Shown here: piece by piece, positions 16,397 to 25,354 of the stretch
Numbering within the stretch: the stretch's first letter is position 1
Layout: every line of letters starts with the position of its first letter
Assembly (NCBI GenBank): GCA_039105265.1
Contig: JAPFFF010000020.1
Span: 372,001-436,000 of the forward strand
Source: Tritrichomonas musculus
Lineage: Eukaryota > Parabasalia > Tritrichomonadida > Tritrichomonadidae
Reading direction: 5' to 3'
Length of the DNA: 64,000 nucleotides
The notes under the pieces: model-generated
What the model was told of the DNA's origin: nothing
Databases searched by the model: none
Seen by the model: only the letters and a program-made list of their open reading frames with translations
Translations under genes and position numbers: made by a program

Positions 16397-17560
16397 TTAT
16401 TCTTCAGGTTCTTCTACAATTGCTGATGTTTGTAATGCTTGTACTTGTGATTGAACGTTAGCATCAAACCATTTATTAAATTCACTTGGATTTGGTGGTA
16501 ATGCATTTATTCCTCGAAGTATTATTGCAATTGTTGCTTTAGCGACTAATGGGATATGTTCTGGACTAACAGGAAGATTTGATTTATTACACATTTCACA
16601 CGCAGTAGGAACAAAATCACCAATTTTTACAGGATCAACTAAATAACCATGAATTATGAATTCAATAGATTCTTTAACAGCTTTCTTTCCTCGTAAATTC
16701 TTCCATTGTTCTTCACTTACATTCATGACACCTTCACCATAAACATAAACCATAGCAGGAATTAGTGCAAATTGATTCCATATAACAGTTGCCATTTGTG
16801 TAAGTGTGAATGGTAATTTTAGACCATTGAGATATTTGATAGCTTGATAAATTGGAGAAATACACCTACCTACAAATGCTTGATAAGTTGAACGCTTCTT
16901 TGGTTTGATTAAGTGCTTTTCGTCGATACCTGCAGCTTTTAATTTTGTTTCAAATTCTTGCCAATTTTCACCTGCATAATTAGTGACCACACGACCGGTT
17001 TCATCAAATTCAGGTTTATATGTATTATTAATAAATCCTCTTAAGTTCAAACCTTGTTTATGAGCTTCTTTACGTTGATCAACTGTTGGGAATGTTGAAT
17101 AATAAGCATTACGATATGGAAATTGCGATGGAACGGTTGTATATCCATTAACGATAACAGGTTTTTTATCTGATTTTGTTTGAACGACTACTTCAGGTTT
17201 TCCGTCACCATCTAAATCTTTACCAGTAGCTTCATATAAATCACTATATCCGTGGCGATTAATCCATTCATTCGCACTTACAACACTTTGAGCGTCTCGA
17301 ATTTGTTTAACATCTTGATTTAATTTAGCCACAACATTAATTAAGTCATCCATACCAACATTACCATATTTACTTTTCTTTGGTTTTTTCGTTGGTTGAA
17401 TTGCAGCCATTCTTTCACGGTAAAATGCCATATCATTTAATGCTTTAGTTAAGTCTTTCTTATTAACGTTATTTTCCGCCAAGTTAGCATATGATTGCTC
17501 ACGCATTTGGTTTAATAATGAGACATTATTTATTATTTGTGGAATTTTCGATTTATTCAT
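16397..17560 (-). CDS. Conserved Maverick protein with DGDG calcium-like motif
   Basis: The product has 387 residues and is homologous to 51908-53077. Both share a DLDGDGKPEVVV or DLDGDRVPEFVV segment, VNGYTT, a Tyr-rich region (FPYRNAYYSTF), and SYQAF followed by a helical domain. The DxDGDG pattern resembles calcium-binding loops of EF-hand and dockerin type. The family is unknown to me; a virion structural protein or the missing terminal protein are both possible. The frame stays open for about 80 codons upstream of this Met, into the terminal repeat, without another ATG. Confidence 0.7.
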   Translation of the reverse strand: MNKSKIPQIINNVSLLNQMREQSYANLAENNVNKKDLTKALNDMAFYRERMAAIQPTKKPKKSKYGNVGMDDLINVVAKLNQDVKQIRDAQSVVSANEWINRHGYSDLYEATGKDLDGDGKPEVVVQTKSDKKPVIVNGYTTVPSQFPYRNAYYSTFPTVDQRKEAHKQGLNLRGFINNTYKPEFDETGRVVTNYAGENWQEFETKLKAAGIDEKHLIKPKKRSTYQAFVGRCISPIYQAIKYLNGLKLPFTLTQMATVIWNQFALIPAMVYVYGEGVMNVSEEQWKNLRGKKAVKESIEFIIHGYLVDPVKIGDFVPTACEMCNKSNLPVSPEHIPLVAKATIAIILRGINALPPNPSEFNKWFDANVQSQVQALQTSAIVEEPEE

Positions 17561-17806
17561 TTTATTAATTGGTAAAAAATTTAAATTATCGTTTTTGTTT
17601 TGAAAATTATTTAATCTAGAAACGAAATTTGAAATTGATTTATCATTTATTCTTGAACCTTCATATAGTGCAAAATTATTATCATTTAAGAAATTCTTTA
17701 AATTTGAAACTGAACCTTGCCATGACGTAGATATATTAATTTGTTCGTTTAATGATTCATTAATTAATCTGATATATTGATTAAGTTTATGAAATTTGTG
17801 ATTAAT
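17561..17806 (-). other. Open upstream extension of the preceding gene, no ATG
   Basis: Reading the minus strand upstream of the Met at 17560, the same frame stays open to an in-frame TGA inside the inverted repeat. The sequence looks coding (for example STSWQGSVSNLKNFLND and SKSISNFVSRL-like segments) but has no Met. It may be the remains of a longer N-terminus cut off by the terminal repeat, or may use an unusual start. Confidence 0.4.
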
Positions 17807-17937
17807 TCAATTTTTGCAAATCTTGCATTTATGCATTCGCAAATTTCGCTAATTTGTAAATTTTGCATTTATGCATTCGCAAATAACATTTTTTTTTAAT
17901 AAAATATTTTCGGTTTGCATTTATGTATTTGCTTACA
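17792..17937. repeat. Right terminal inverted repeat and subterminal iterations
   Basis: 17792-17846 is the perfect reverse complement of 1-55. A second inverted copy (TGCATTTATGCATTCGCAAA) lies at 17864-17883 and a degenerate one (GCATTTATGTATTTGC) around 17917-17932. The second pairs with the copy at 403-425. Confidence 0.9.
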
Positions 17938-18033
17938 TTATAATGCATAAATTTAATTTGTGAGTAATTATTGGTTTAGAAGGTCATTTTTACCATTAAA
18001 TTTTATGTTATGCGTGATAAATGTGGGTAGTAG

Positions 18034-18075
18034 AAGTGTCCCGACGATTTTGTTAAAAAGTCAGGGTTTCGGGAC
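18034..18075. repeat. Inverted repeat at the probable right end of Maverick 1
   Basis: TCCCGA near 18039 pairs with TCGGGA near 18069, and the flanking AGTG/ACTT also nearly pairs. Immediately after it the sequence becomes ankyrin-family coding DNA, so this may be the element terminus. Confidence 0.4.
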
Positions 18076-18897
18076 TTGTACCGAAATCATGACTTTTATA
18101 TACTACTTGATTTAATTAAAATAGATCAATCTATTTTGAACTTTTTAATGTCCAGAAAAGATTATCGTCTTTATTTTTATTTTGAAATCAAACCTTTTCT
18201 CAAAGAAGAGCAAGTAAAAAGCATCGAGCAAGAACTTTTATCTATAAATTCAGATATTTTTTATATGTTTAATGAAAATAGCAAATTATATGACAATGAT
18301 TCATACATCTGTTCATTAATTCGCAATAATCAAATTGATGAATTTATCACATATTGTAATCAAACGGCAACGTCACTTTTTTCAAAGGTAAAACCGTCAA
18401 TTTTTGAGACGAATGATTATTTACTTACAAATGAAGATGTTTCATTAATTGAATATGCAGCATTTTACGGTTCAATTGAAATTATTCACTTTTTGCGGTT
18501 AAATAACGTTAAATTGATGCCATCGTTGTGGCTTTATGGAATTCATTCAAACAGTGCCGAACTGATTCATCTTCTCGAAGAAAACAGAGTTTATCCTCAT
18601 AGCAATTATATTTATTGTTTATTTGAATCGATTAAATGCCACCATAATGAAATAGCCAACTATATTATAATTAACAAAATTGATGGAAAAATTAATGAAG
18701 AAAAATATTATGAATGCGTTCTTCATTATCATAACTTCTCTTTTTTTCCTGATGATTTGAATCAAAATTCGATCTTTTTGAATTTGTTTCAATTTGGTTA
18801 TAATAACATTGTCGAGCTTTATATAGAAATGAAGAAAGATAAATTTGAAGCAAAGACCAAAGTTTCTTTTTTTATATGTTTTTTAATAACGTTTTAA
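18076..18897 (+). pseudogene. 5'-truncated DUF3447/ankyrin-repeat protein fragment
   Basis: The open frame of 273 codons has no start ATG; it begins with TTG right after Maverick 1, and the first Met is codon 25. The residues match the trichomonad DUF3447 ankyrin family: KVKPSIFETNDYLL, SLIEYAAFYGSIEIIHFL, LWLYGIHSNSAELIHLLEEN, then CHHNEIANYI. The frame stops after MKKDKFEAKTKVSFF without proper ankyrin repeats. I read it as the N-terminal part of a gene cut at the 5' side by the Maverick and at the 3' side by decay and the element at 19016-19379. The LRR gene downstream is probably its other half. Confidence 0.75.
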
Positions 18898-19015
18898 AAT
18901 TAACTTAAATGTAGTTTTAAATAACAAAAATTTTTCCTATAAAATTCCAAAAAAAAATAAATTTTTTTAATCAAATTTCAAATTATATTTTATTCATTAT
19001 GTAGCACTTTCCAAT

Positions 19016-19379
19016 CACTCAAAAATGTGTGAACACAAAAACTCTTAAAAAAAAATTGTGTTCGAGTGATAAGTCAATAAATATGCTGTGTTTAATGTTT
19101 TTATAGATAAATTATTATATTATAAATATTGATAATATTAAAAATTATATTTTTATTTTTTAATAACATTTTCAGCATAAGATATTAATATTTATTTTTT
19201 AGCATATCATTCAAAAAGTTGATTTTGATGATTATAAAAATCATACTTACCATTAATATTTTTCTGTGTTCAGTGTTGTATCAAGATGGCCAAAGGACGG
19301 TGATTACAAAAATACCTTGAACACAAAAAAATATCAAAGAAACACGATTTTGTGTTTTGTGTTCACATATTTTTGAGTG
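19016..19379. mobile_element. 364-bp inverted-repeat MITE-like element
   Basis: The 25-base ends 19016-19040 and 19355-19379 are inverted copies with one mismatch, beginning CACTCAAAAAT and ending ATTTTTGAGTG. The trinucleotide AAT flanks both sides (19013-19015 and 19380-19382), a possible target duplication. There is no coding capacity. It separates the ankyrin-type part from the LRR part of what looks like one ancestral gene. Confidence 0.65.
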
Positions 19380-22300
19380 AATGCAGCGAAAGAGAATCAA
19401 TCAGATCTTATTTATTATTTATTATCTAAAAAAGATCAAATAGTAGACAATGAATTTACAAATTCAAAGAACTTGCAGCAAGTGATAATCCCTCCTTCAA
19501 TAAAATCGATCGGTTGTGGAGCTTTCAGAAATTGTGAAAATCTTGAAGTTGTTATGTTTCCTTTTTCACTGATATCGATAAAAAGCCACGCATTCAATAA
19601 ATGTGAATTATTGAAAGAAATTACAATTCCATCATCTGTGGTTGAAATTGGCAACTGTGCTTTCCTTATGTGCCTAAGATTGGCAAAAGTTACATTTGAA
19701 GAACCTTCTTCATTAACAAAAATAGGTGATAAAGCTTTTAATGGTTGCATGAAATTGGAACAAATTACAATTCCTGCTTCAGTGACATCAATTGGAGATG
19801 ATGTTTTCAAAGGTTGCGTATCATTAAAAGAAATAAAAGTTTTGTCATCTGCATTATCAAATGGCGACACTTCACTGTTTAAAATCCCATCATTAAGAAG
19901 AATAACATTTCCTTCATATATAACTGAAATTGAAGATTATGCATTCCAAAGGCGTACATCATTACAAAAAATCACAATTTCTTCATCTGTGACTTCAATT
20001 GGTAGTTATGCTTTTAGAAATTGTTCATCATTAAGTGAAGTTATATTTGAGGAACCTTCTTCATTAACAAAAATTGGAGATGAAGCATTTTATGGTTGCA
20101 CAATGTTGGAACAAATAACAATTCCTGCTTCTGTGACATCAATTGGAAAAGATATTTTCCGCGGCTGCTCATCACTAAAAGAAATAAAAGTTCCATCGTC
20201 CTCGTTTTCAAGAGTAGATATTTCACTCTTTAAAATCGCAACATTAATGAGAATTATACTTCCTTCAAGTATAACCAAAATTGAAGATAATGAATTCCAT
20301 AGTTATTCATCATTGCGAGAAATCATAATTCCTTCAACTGTGACTTCAATTGGTAATTATGCCTTCAGTGAATGTACATCATTGAAACGAATAATAATTC
20401 CTTCTTCTGTTGCTTCGATAGGAAATTTTGCTTTTAACGAATGCTCATCATTAACTGAAATTTCGATTCCGGATTCTATCAGATTAATTTGGGATTCAAT
20501 ATTCAAAAAATGCACATTATTGAGACAAATAACAATTCCTTCTTCTGTTAAATCAATTGGAAATTATGCTTTCAGTGATTGTTCATCATTAGCACGAATA
20601 TCATTTGAAACACCTTCTTATTTAACTTCAATTAGATATTCAGCTTTCAATGGCTGCTCTTCACTGACAGAAATAACAATACCTTCTTATGTAACTGAAA
20701 TTGGATCTTATGCTTTCAGTGCCTGTTCATCATTGAAAAAAGTAGTAATTCCTACTTCTGTGATATCAATTAGAATGTGTGCTTTCAGTGGTTGTTCATC
20801 ATTGACAGAAATAACAATCCCTTCTTATATATCTGAAATTGGAGATTCTGCTTTTAGTGGTTGTTCATCACTGACAGAAATAACAATTCCTTCTTATATA
20901 TCTGAACTTGAATCTTTAACTTTCAGTGACTGCTCATCTTTAACAAAAATATCATTTGAAGCTCCTTCTGCTTTGACTTCAATTGGATCTTCTGCTTTCA
21001 GTGGCTGTTCATCGTTGACAGAAATAGAAGTTCCTTCTTCTGTGATATCAATTGGTGAATGTGCTTTCAGTGGATGTTCATCTTTGGTTCAAGTAGCGCT
21101 TCCTTCTTCCTTATCAATAATTGGAAACCAAATTTTTGATGGATGTCTCAAAATCAATGAAATAAAAATAGTACAATGTGAACTGAAGCTATTTAGTTCA
21201 ATTAATGATAATTATCTTGTTATCAAATCAGATTTGAAAAGTGATGATTATGATGTTCTCGTTTGGGCAAATAAATGTGTTGAAAGCATAATTCTTCCAT
21301 CATTCATCAAGACAATTAAAGATTATGCTTTTTTTGAATGCACAAATTTAAAGCAAGCAACAATTCCTCCTTCTGTAGCTTCACTAGGAAATTATACTTT
21401 CTTTGGATGTTCATCGTTAATAGAAGTAACAATCCCTTCTTCTGTGAATTCAATTGGAGATTATACTTTTAGTGGGTGTTCATCATTGAAGCAAATAACA
21501 ATCCCTTCTTCTGTAACTTCAATTGGTGATTATACTTTTAGTGAGTGTTCATCATTGAAGCAAATAGCAATTCCTTCATCTGTGAATTCAATTGGAAATT
21601 ATGCTTTCTTTAAATGTTCATCATTAATGGAAGTAATAATTCCTTCTTCTGTGAATTCAATTGGAGATTATACTTTTAGTGGGTGTTCATCATTGAAGCA
21701 AATAACAATTCCTTCTTCTGTAACCTCAATTGGAGAATTTGCTTTCAGTGGATGCTCATCATTGACAGAAATAGCAATTCCCAATTCAATCACATTAATC
21801 AGAAATTCATTCTTAAGTGAGTGCTCATCATTGGAGCAAATCGCAATCCCTCCTTCGGTAATTACAATAGAAAATTCGGCTTTCGATGGATGTTCATCAT
21901 TGAAACAAATAACGATTCCTTCTTCTGTAACTTCAATTGGATATTCTGCTTTCAGAAATTGTTCGTCACTGAAAGAAATAGACATTCCTTCATCTCTAAC
22001 TGAAATTGAAAATTCTGTTTTCCAGGAATGTACATCATTGACAGAAATTGCAATTCCTGCATCTGTAACTTCAATTGGAGATAGTTCTTTCAGAGGATGT
22101 ACATCATTGACAGAAATTGCAATTCCTAAATCTGTAACTTCAATTGGAGATAGTTCTTTCAGAGAATGTTTATCATTGACAGAAATTGCAATTCCTGCAT
22201 CTGTAACATCAATTGGAGATAGTTCTTTCAGAGGATGTACATCATTGGCACAAGTAACATTCGAGAAACCTTCTTCATTACAATTCATCTCTAAAAATGC

Positions 22301-22520
22301 ATTCAATGAATGTAGTAAATTAAAAGATTTTGAATCTCCTTTATCAGCCAAGAGAAGTAGATATCACTTTGGTCCATTTATGTCTTTTTCAAGATTTACT
22401 GAGCGGGATATAATCTCTCGATTTATTAAGCCAATAACTCCATTTGATCCAATCGCATTCATGAAAGATCAAAGATCAGATCCAAAGCCAAAAAAGCCAA
22501 AATATATAAGGAAAAAATAA
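19377..22520 (+). CDS. BspA-type leucine-rich-repeat protein (5' end disrupted)
   Basis: The product has up to 1047 codons of LRR_5/TpLRR repeats of the form SSLTEITIPSSVTSIGDYAF, about 23 residues each. They fall in two blocks separated near residues 600-650 by a linker with DDYDVLVWANKCVESIILPS. Trichomonad BspA-like proteins are mostly surface or secreted proteins. This one shows no signal peptide or C-terminal membrane helix and ends in a basic KPKKPKYIRKK tail. The first codons read NAAKENQSDLIYYLLSKK, an ankyrin-repeat end, and directly follow the MITE at 19016-19379. An in-frame TGA precedes them and the first ATG is at 19554. It is probably the 3' half of a broken ankyrin-LRR gene. 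Confidence 0.85.
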   Translation: MNAAKENQSDLIYYLLSKKDQIVDNEFTNSKNLQQVIIPPSIKSIGCGAFRNCENLEVVMFPFSLISIKSHAFNKCELLKEITIPSSVVEIGNCAFLMCLRLAKVTFEEPSSLTKIGDKAFNGCMKLEQITIPASVTSIGDDVFKGCVSLKEIKVLSSALSNGDTSLFKIPSLRRITFPSYITEIEDYAFQRRTSLQKITISSSVTSIGSYAFRNCSSLSEVIFEEPSSLTKIGDEAFYGCTMLEQITIPASVTSIGKDIFRGCSSLKEIKVPSSSFSRVDISLFKIATLMRIILPSSITKIEDNEFHSYSSLREIIIPSTVTSIGNYAFSECTSLKRIIIPSSVASIGNFAFNECSSLTEISIPDSIRLIWDSIFKKCTLLRQITIPSSVKSIGNYAFSDCSSLARISFETPSYLTSIRYSAFNGCSSLTEITIPSYVTEIGSYAFSACSSLKKVVIPTSVISIRMCAFSGCSSLTEITIPSYISEIGDSAFSGCSSLTEITIPSYISELESLTFSDCSSLTKISFEAPSALTSIGSSAFSGCSSLTEIEVPSSVISIGECAFSGCSSLVQVALPSSLSIIGNQIFDGCLKINEIKIVQCELKLFSSINDNYLVIKSDLKSDDYDVLVWANKCVESIILPSFIKTIKDYAFFECTNLKQATIPPSVASLGNYTFFGCSSLIEVTIPSSVNSIGDYTFSGCSSLKQITIPSSVTSIGDYTFSECSSLKQIAIPSSVNSIGNYAFFKCSSLMEVIIPSSVNSIGDYTFSGCSSLKQITIPSSVTSIGEFAFSGCSSLTEIAIPNSITLIRNSFLSECSSLEQIAIPPSVITIENSAFDGCSSLKQITIPSSVTSIGYSAFRNCSSLKEIDIPSSLTEIENSVFQECTSLTEIAIPASVTSIGDSSFRGCTSLTEIAIPKSVTSIGDSSFRECLSLTEIAIPASVTSIGDSSFRGCTSLAQVTFEKPSSLQFISKNAFNECSKLKDFESPLSAKRSRYHFGPFMSFSRFTERDIISRFIKPITPFDPIAFMKDQRSDPKPKKPKYIRKK

Positions 22521-23627
22521 CAGGAAAAGTAATTTTTTTGAGAGGTGCTTCCACGACGACCGTTTATTTTTTTTTATCAAGGACCTCTTTTGAATATTTA
22601 ATTGATAAAAGTGCATTATATATATATTTGTGTTTAATTTTATTCATTCTTTATTATTTTTATAAAATTTGCTCTTTTTTCAAGAATTTTTAAAAAATGT
22701 TGATATTGAGATTTTCTACCATTAAATTATTTTTACTTTAAATAAATATATGAAAACTTTGCTCTTAGCATTTATATTAATAAACATGAAAATAAATTTA
22801 TTTAAATGAATTTATTATGGAGAAAATCATTCTGATAATGAAAAATTTAAAATTGTAATTAATCATAAAAGAATCGATAAAAATTTCATAGCATAAAATG
22901 CTATATATATATTATTATTACTATTATTATTTCTTATATTAAAAATATTTTCAAATTGGATCCGACAATTTTGTAAAAAAGTTGTTTTTATAGAGGAGAC
23001 GAATTTTTAAAAAAAAACAATAATTTTTAAATTTTTTTTTTTAAACTAATGATATAAGGTGCTCGATAAGTATCAAGACTCTCTATAAGGGAATTATTAT
23101 TTCTAGATAAATTATCCAGACATTAACAATTAATATAATTAACTAACATTTTTTTAATCAAAATCATTTTGAGACTAACTCTCAAAAAGTGTTGAGAAGA
23201 ATTCGTAAATCTCTGAATTGCTTTCACTTTTTGAGTTTTTCTCCCTCAAAAAGTGAACCATTCAAGAGATTTTTGAATATGCTCTGAATTAAAAATTTTA
23301 TATATATTTTGTTTATTATTGAATATTTTGATATCAGCATGTACTCATATTATTCTATTTTCATTGTATTGAAATATTGAATGATTTATAGAATTTAGCC
23401 ATGAACATTTAATGATACAAACCAGATTTATGCTATATGGAATTCAATTATTAATGATCATTAATTTTTACAAAAAAAAATAAATAGCAAACAAATAAAC
23501 TTTGCTTTTTAATTTTCACGTTTAAAAAATAAATAATACAATTTTTAAATTAAATTCTTAGAAACCGTAAGTTTACACGCGAAAATTAAAAAACAAAGTT
23601 TATTTAATGAGTATATATATTCTTTAC
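22521..23627. other. Intergenic, AT-rich, with one strong hairpin
   Basis: The stretch is very AT-rich with homopolymer runs and no credible gene. The only clear structure is the CACTTTTTGAG repeat group at 23190-23256. Confidence 0.5.
23224..23256. repeat. 12-bp stem hairpin with CACTTTTTGAG core
   Basis: TCACTTTTTGAG (23224-23235) pairs perfectly with CTCAAAAAGTGA (23245-23256) around a nine-base loop. Another CTCAAAAAGTG lies upstream near 23190. The same core forms the hairpin at 33398-33424. Confidence 0.65.
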
Positions 23628-24989
23628 TTATTTATTAAGTGGCTCGTCAAGTTTACCGAAGAACTCAATGAAATAAAAATATATGTAATTATAATTAGAA
23701 GAAGGGAAGTTGTACCAGCTGCATCCTGTAGTTCTAAGTCGAATGTAACGATAAAACTCATTTGATTTTTCATTCACGTGAAAAACGGCAGTTATGTTTG
23801 AGTTATTCAATGTTGTATCGTTTGAATGACGATCAACTTCCTCCCAAAAAGTTCTATCGTTTGACACTTCAATGACCCAATTTCTCAAATTTCCGCAATT
23901 TGGACCGTAGGAGTGCGACATGATTGAGTAGTCGGACAGTTGGACGCGTCTATCTTTGAAGTCGAAACAGATGAAAATCTCAGACTCGTTGTTCGACTCA
24001 TAAAAATTGCTGTTTTCATAGTCAACAAGATTCTTAGGGTGACTGACACTTCGGATTGAATTTGAGGTGATTTTGATCGTCCCGTTATCGTGTATGTTTC
24101 CGCCGGTTTGACGTGTCAGATACCTCATGATGCCCTCAAATTCGTGCCCTTCAGTTGCATTGAATTCTTTGAATCCTTTATCGTCTGATTGGGAGGTTAT
24201 GTATCGTCCTTTTTTGAATGGTCTATCGTTCGTTCTCAAAAGACGGTTGCAAATTGAATTCCAGATTTCAAAGTCGATGTCTTCAAAAGAAAAATTTGTG
24301 ATGAACTTTTTGAGAGCTTGTTCGGTCACATTATTGAAAATTATTTTTGAGAACAGATATGAATAGGAATGATCTTCTTCATATAAATTCTGAACAAAGT
24401 CAAGAAGTGAATCTTCATCTTTGATTTTCAATGTGTCTTTTGAAATGATCTCTTCAATATCTTCTTTCTTAATTCTCTTCTTCTCTTCGGTTGAGATTTC
24501 GTCAAAATGTTGTGAAATAAAGGACATTATTTCTTTAATTCGATCGTTTTCAATTGAAAAATCTTCAAGATTTTGTGAATAAACTTTTTCAATGGTTAAT
24601 AGAAGAGAAACACAATTTTCTGTGGAAAGTGGTCCAAAAAATGATGATTGAAGCCGAAAGTATTCATCAATGTTGCCAAGTTCGAGAAAATAAATTGAAT
24701 AAAGAGTTTGGAGTGTCGTGTCAAGTTTTTGATTATCAATAAAACAAAGATTTAAAAAATCGGTGAAATGGTCATCGGTGGTTTGATTGTCAGTTGTAAT
24801 ATGCAATTCATTGATGCTTTCATCAGTAAAATGTAATTTCCGAATTTTAGGCGACAAGATATCTGCAACAAAGCGAGGTGTTGAATATTGTTTTCCATCA
24901 ACTACGAACGTGAAATCTTTTTCATATTTGTCGATTGAAAGATCATTCCAGTTTTTTTGATTGAGAGAAAAATCGAATTCGCTATTCAT
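23628..24989 (-). CDS. BTB-like plus F5/8-type C (discoidin-like) domain protein
   Basis: The product has 453 residues. Residues about 25-115 read like a BTB/POZ fold (FTFVVDGKQYSTPRFVADIL, then LYSIYFLELGNI), followed by a helical BACK-like region. From about 285 the C-terminal domain shows the F5/8-type C pattern: VDYENSNFYESNNESEIF, then DFKDRRVQLSDYSIMSH, NWVIEVSNDRTFWEEVD and FYRYIRLRTTG. Proteins combining BTB-like and F5/8C domains are common in trichomonads. The exact role is unknown; protein interaction and ligand binding are likely. No signal peptide is seen, so it is probably cytosolic. ATG at 24989 is the first in frame. Confidence 0.8.
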   Translation of the reverse strand: MNSEFDFSLNQKNWNDLSIDKYEKDFTFVVDGKQYSTPRFVADILSPKIRKLHFTDESINELHITTDNQTTDDHFTDFLNLCFIDNQKLDTTLQTLYSIYFLELGNIDEYFRLQSSFFGPLSTENCVSLLLTIEKVYSQNLEDFSIENDRIKEIMSFISQHFDEISTEEKKRIKKEDIEEIISKDTLKIKDEDSLLDFVQNLYEEDHSYSYLFSKIIFNNVTEQALKKFITNFSFEDIDFEIWNSICNRLLRTNDRPFKKGRYITSQSDDKGFKEFNATEGHEFEGIMRYLTRQTGGNIHDNGTIKITSNSIRSVSHPKNLVDYENSNFYESNNESEIFICFDFKDRRVQLSDYSIMSHSYGPNCGNLRNWVIEVSNDRTFWEEVDRHSNDTTLNNSNITAVFHVNEKSNEFYRYIRLRTTGCSWYNFPSSNYNYIYFYFIEFFGKLDEPLNK

Positions 24990-25354
24990 TCAAAACGTTT
25001 TTAATTTTACCTTTTGAGAATTCACAAATATTAATATCTTGAAAGATTAAACGAAATAGGGTGAATTATTAATGAAATTATATTATATATAATGTTATTA
25101 TTACCATTATTAATCAATATTAATGTTGATAAAAAAATTTTAATATTATATCTCTTTTTTTAAAAAAAAAAAACGCTTTGAAATTGATAGTTCATTGGAG
25201 AAAAAGGGAACTTGTTAAACGAAATTATGATTATGATTTAAATTGTTCAAATGAAATCATCATTTTATTTGACCAATTATCTTCTCAATTTAATGATTCG
25301 ATAAAAACCGAAGAAAAACAAAACAAAAATCTTAGAAAACTATATTTATTTTAT
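24990..25354. other. Intergenic spacer
   Basis: Short AT-rich spacer between two minus-strand genes. A 60-codon open frame on the plus strand (25178 onward) lacks ATG and runs into the hexosaminidase antisense, so I do not count it as a gene. Confidence 0.45.

Larger units (their letters stand above)
1..18076. mobile_element. Maverick/Polinton element 1 (left end outside the window)
   Basis: The region encodes protein-primed PolB, retroviral-type integrase, packaging ATPase, a major capsid candidate and a fibre-like protein, which is the diagnostic Maverick/Polinton set. Bases 1-55 are an exact inverted copy of 17792-17846, and one mismatch later six more bases match. The true left terminus therefore lies before base 1. 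The right end is less certain. I place it near 18076, where the sequence reads TTCGGGACT and then turns into ankyrin-family coding sequence; Polintons usually begin AG and end CT. The minimum supported right limit is about 17885. No adenovirus-type protease gene was recognised. Many short GC-rich hairpins are scattered through it. Confidence 0.88.

Noticed and set aside
21668-22351. 227-codon antisense frame in the LRR gene
   Set aside because: It is a shadow of the repetitive LRR coding sequence.
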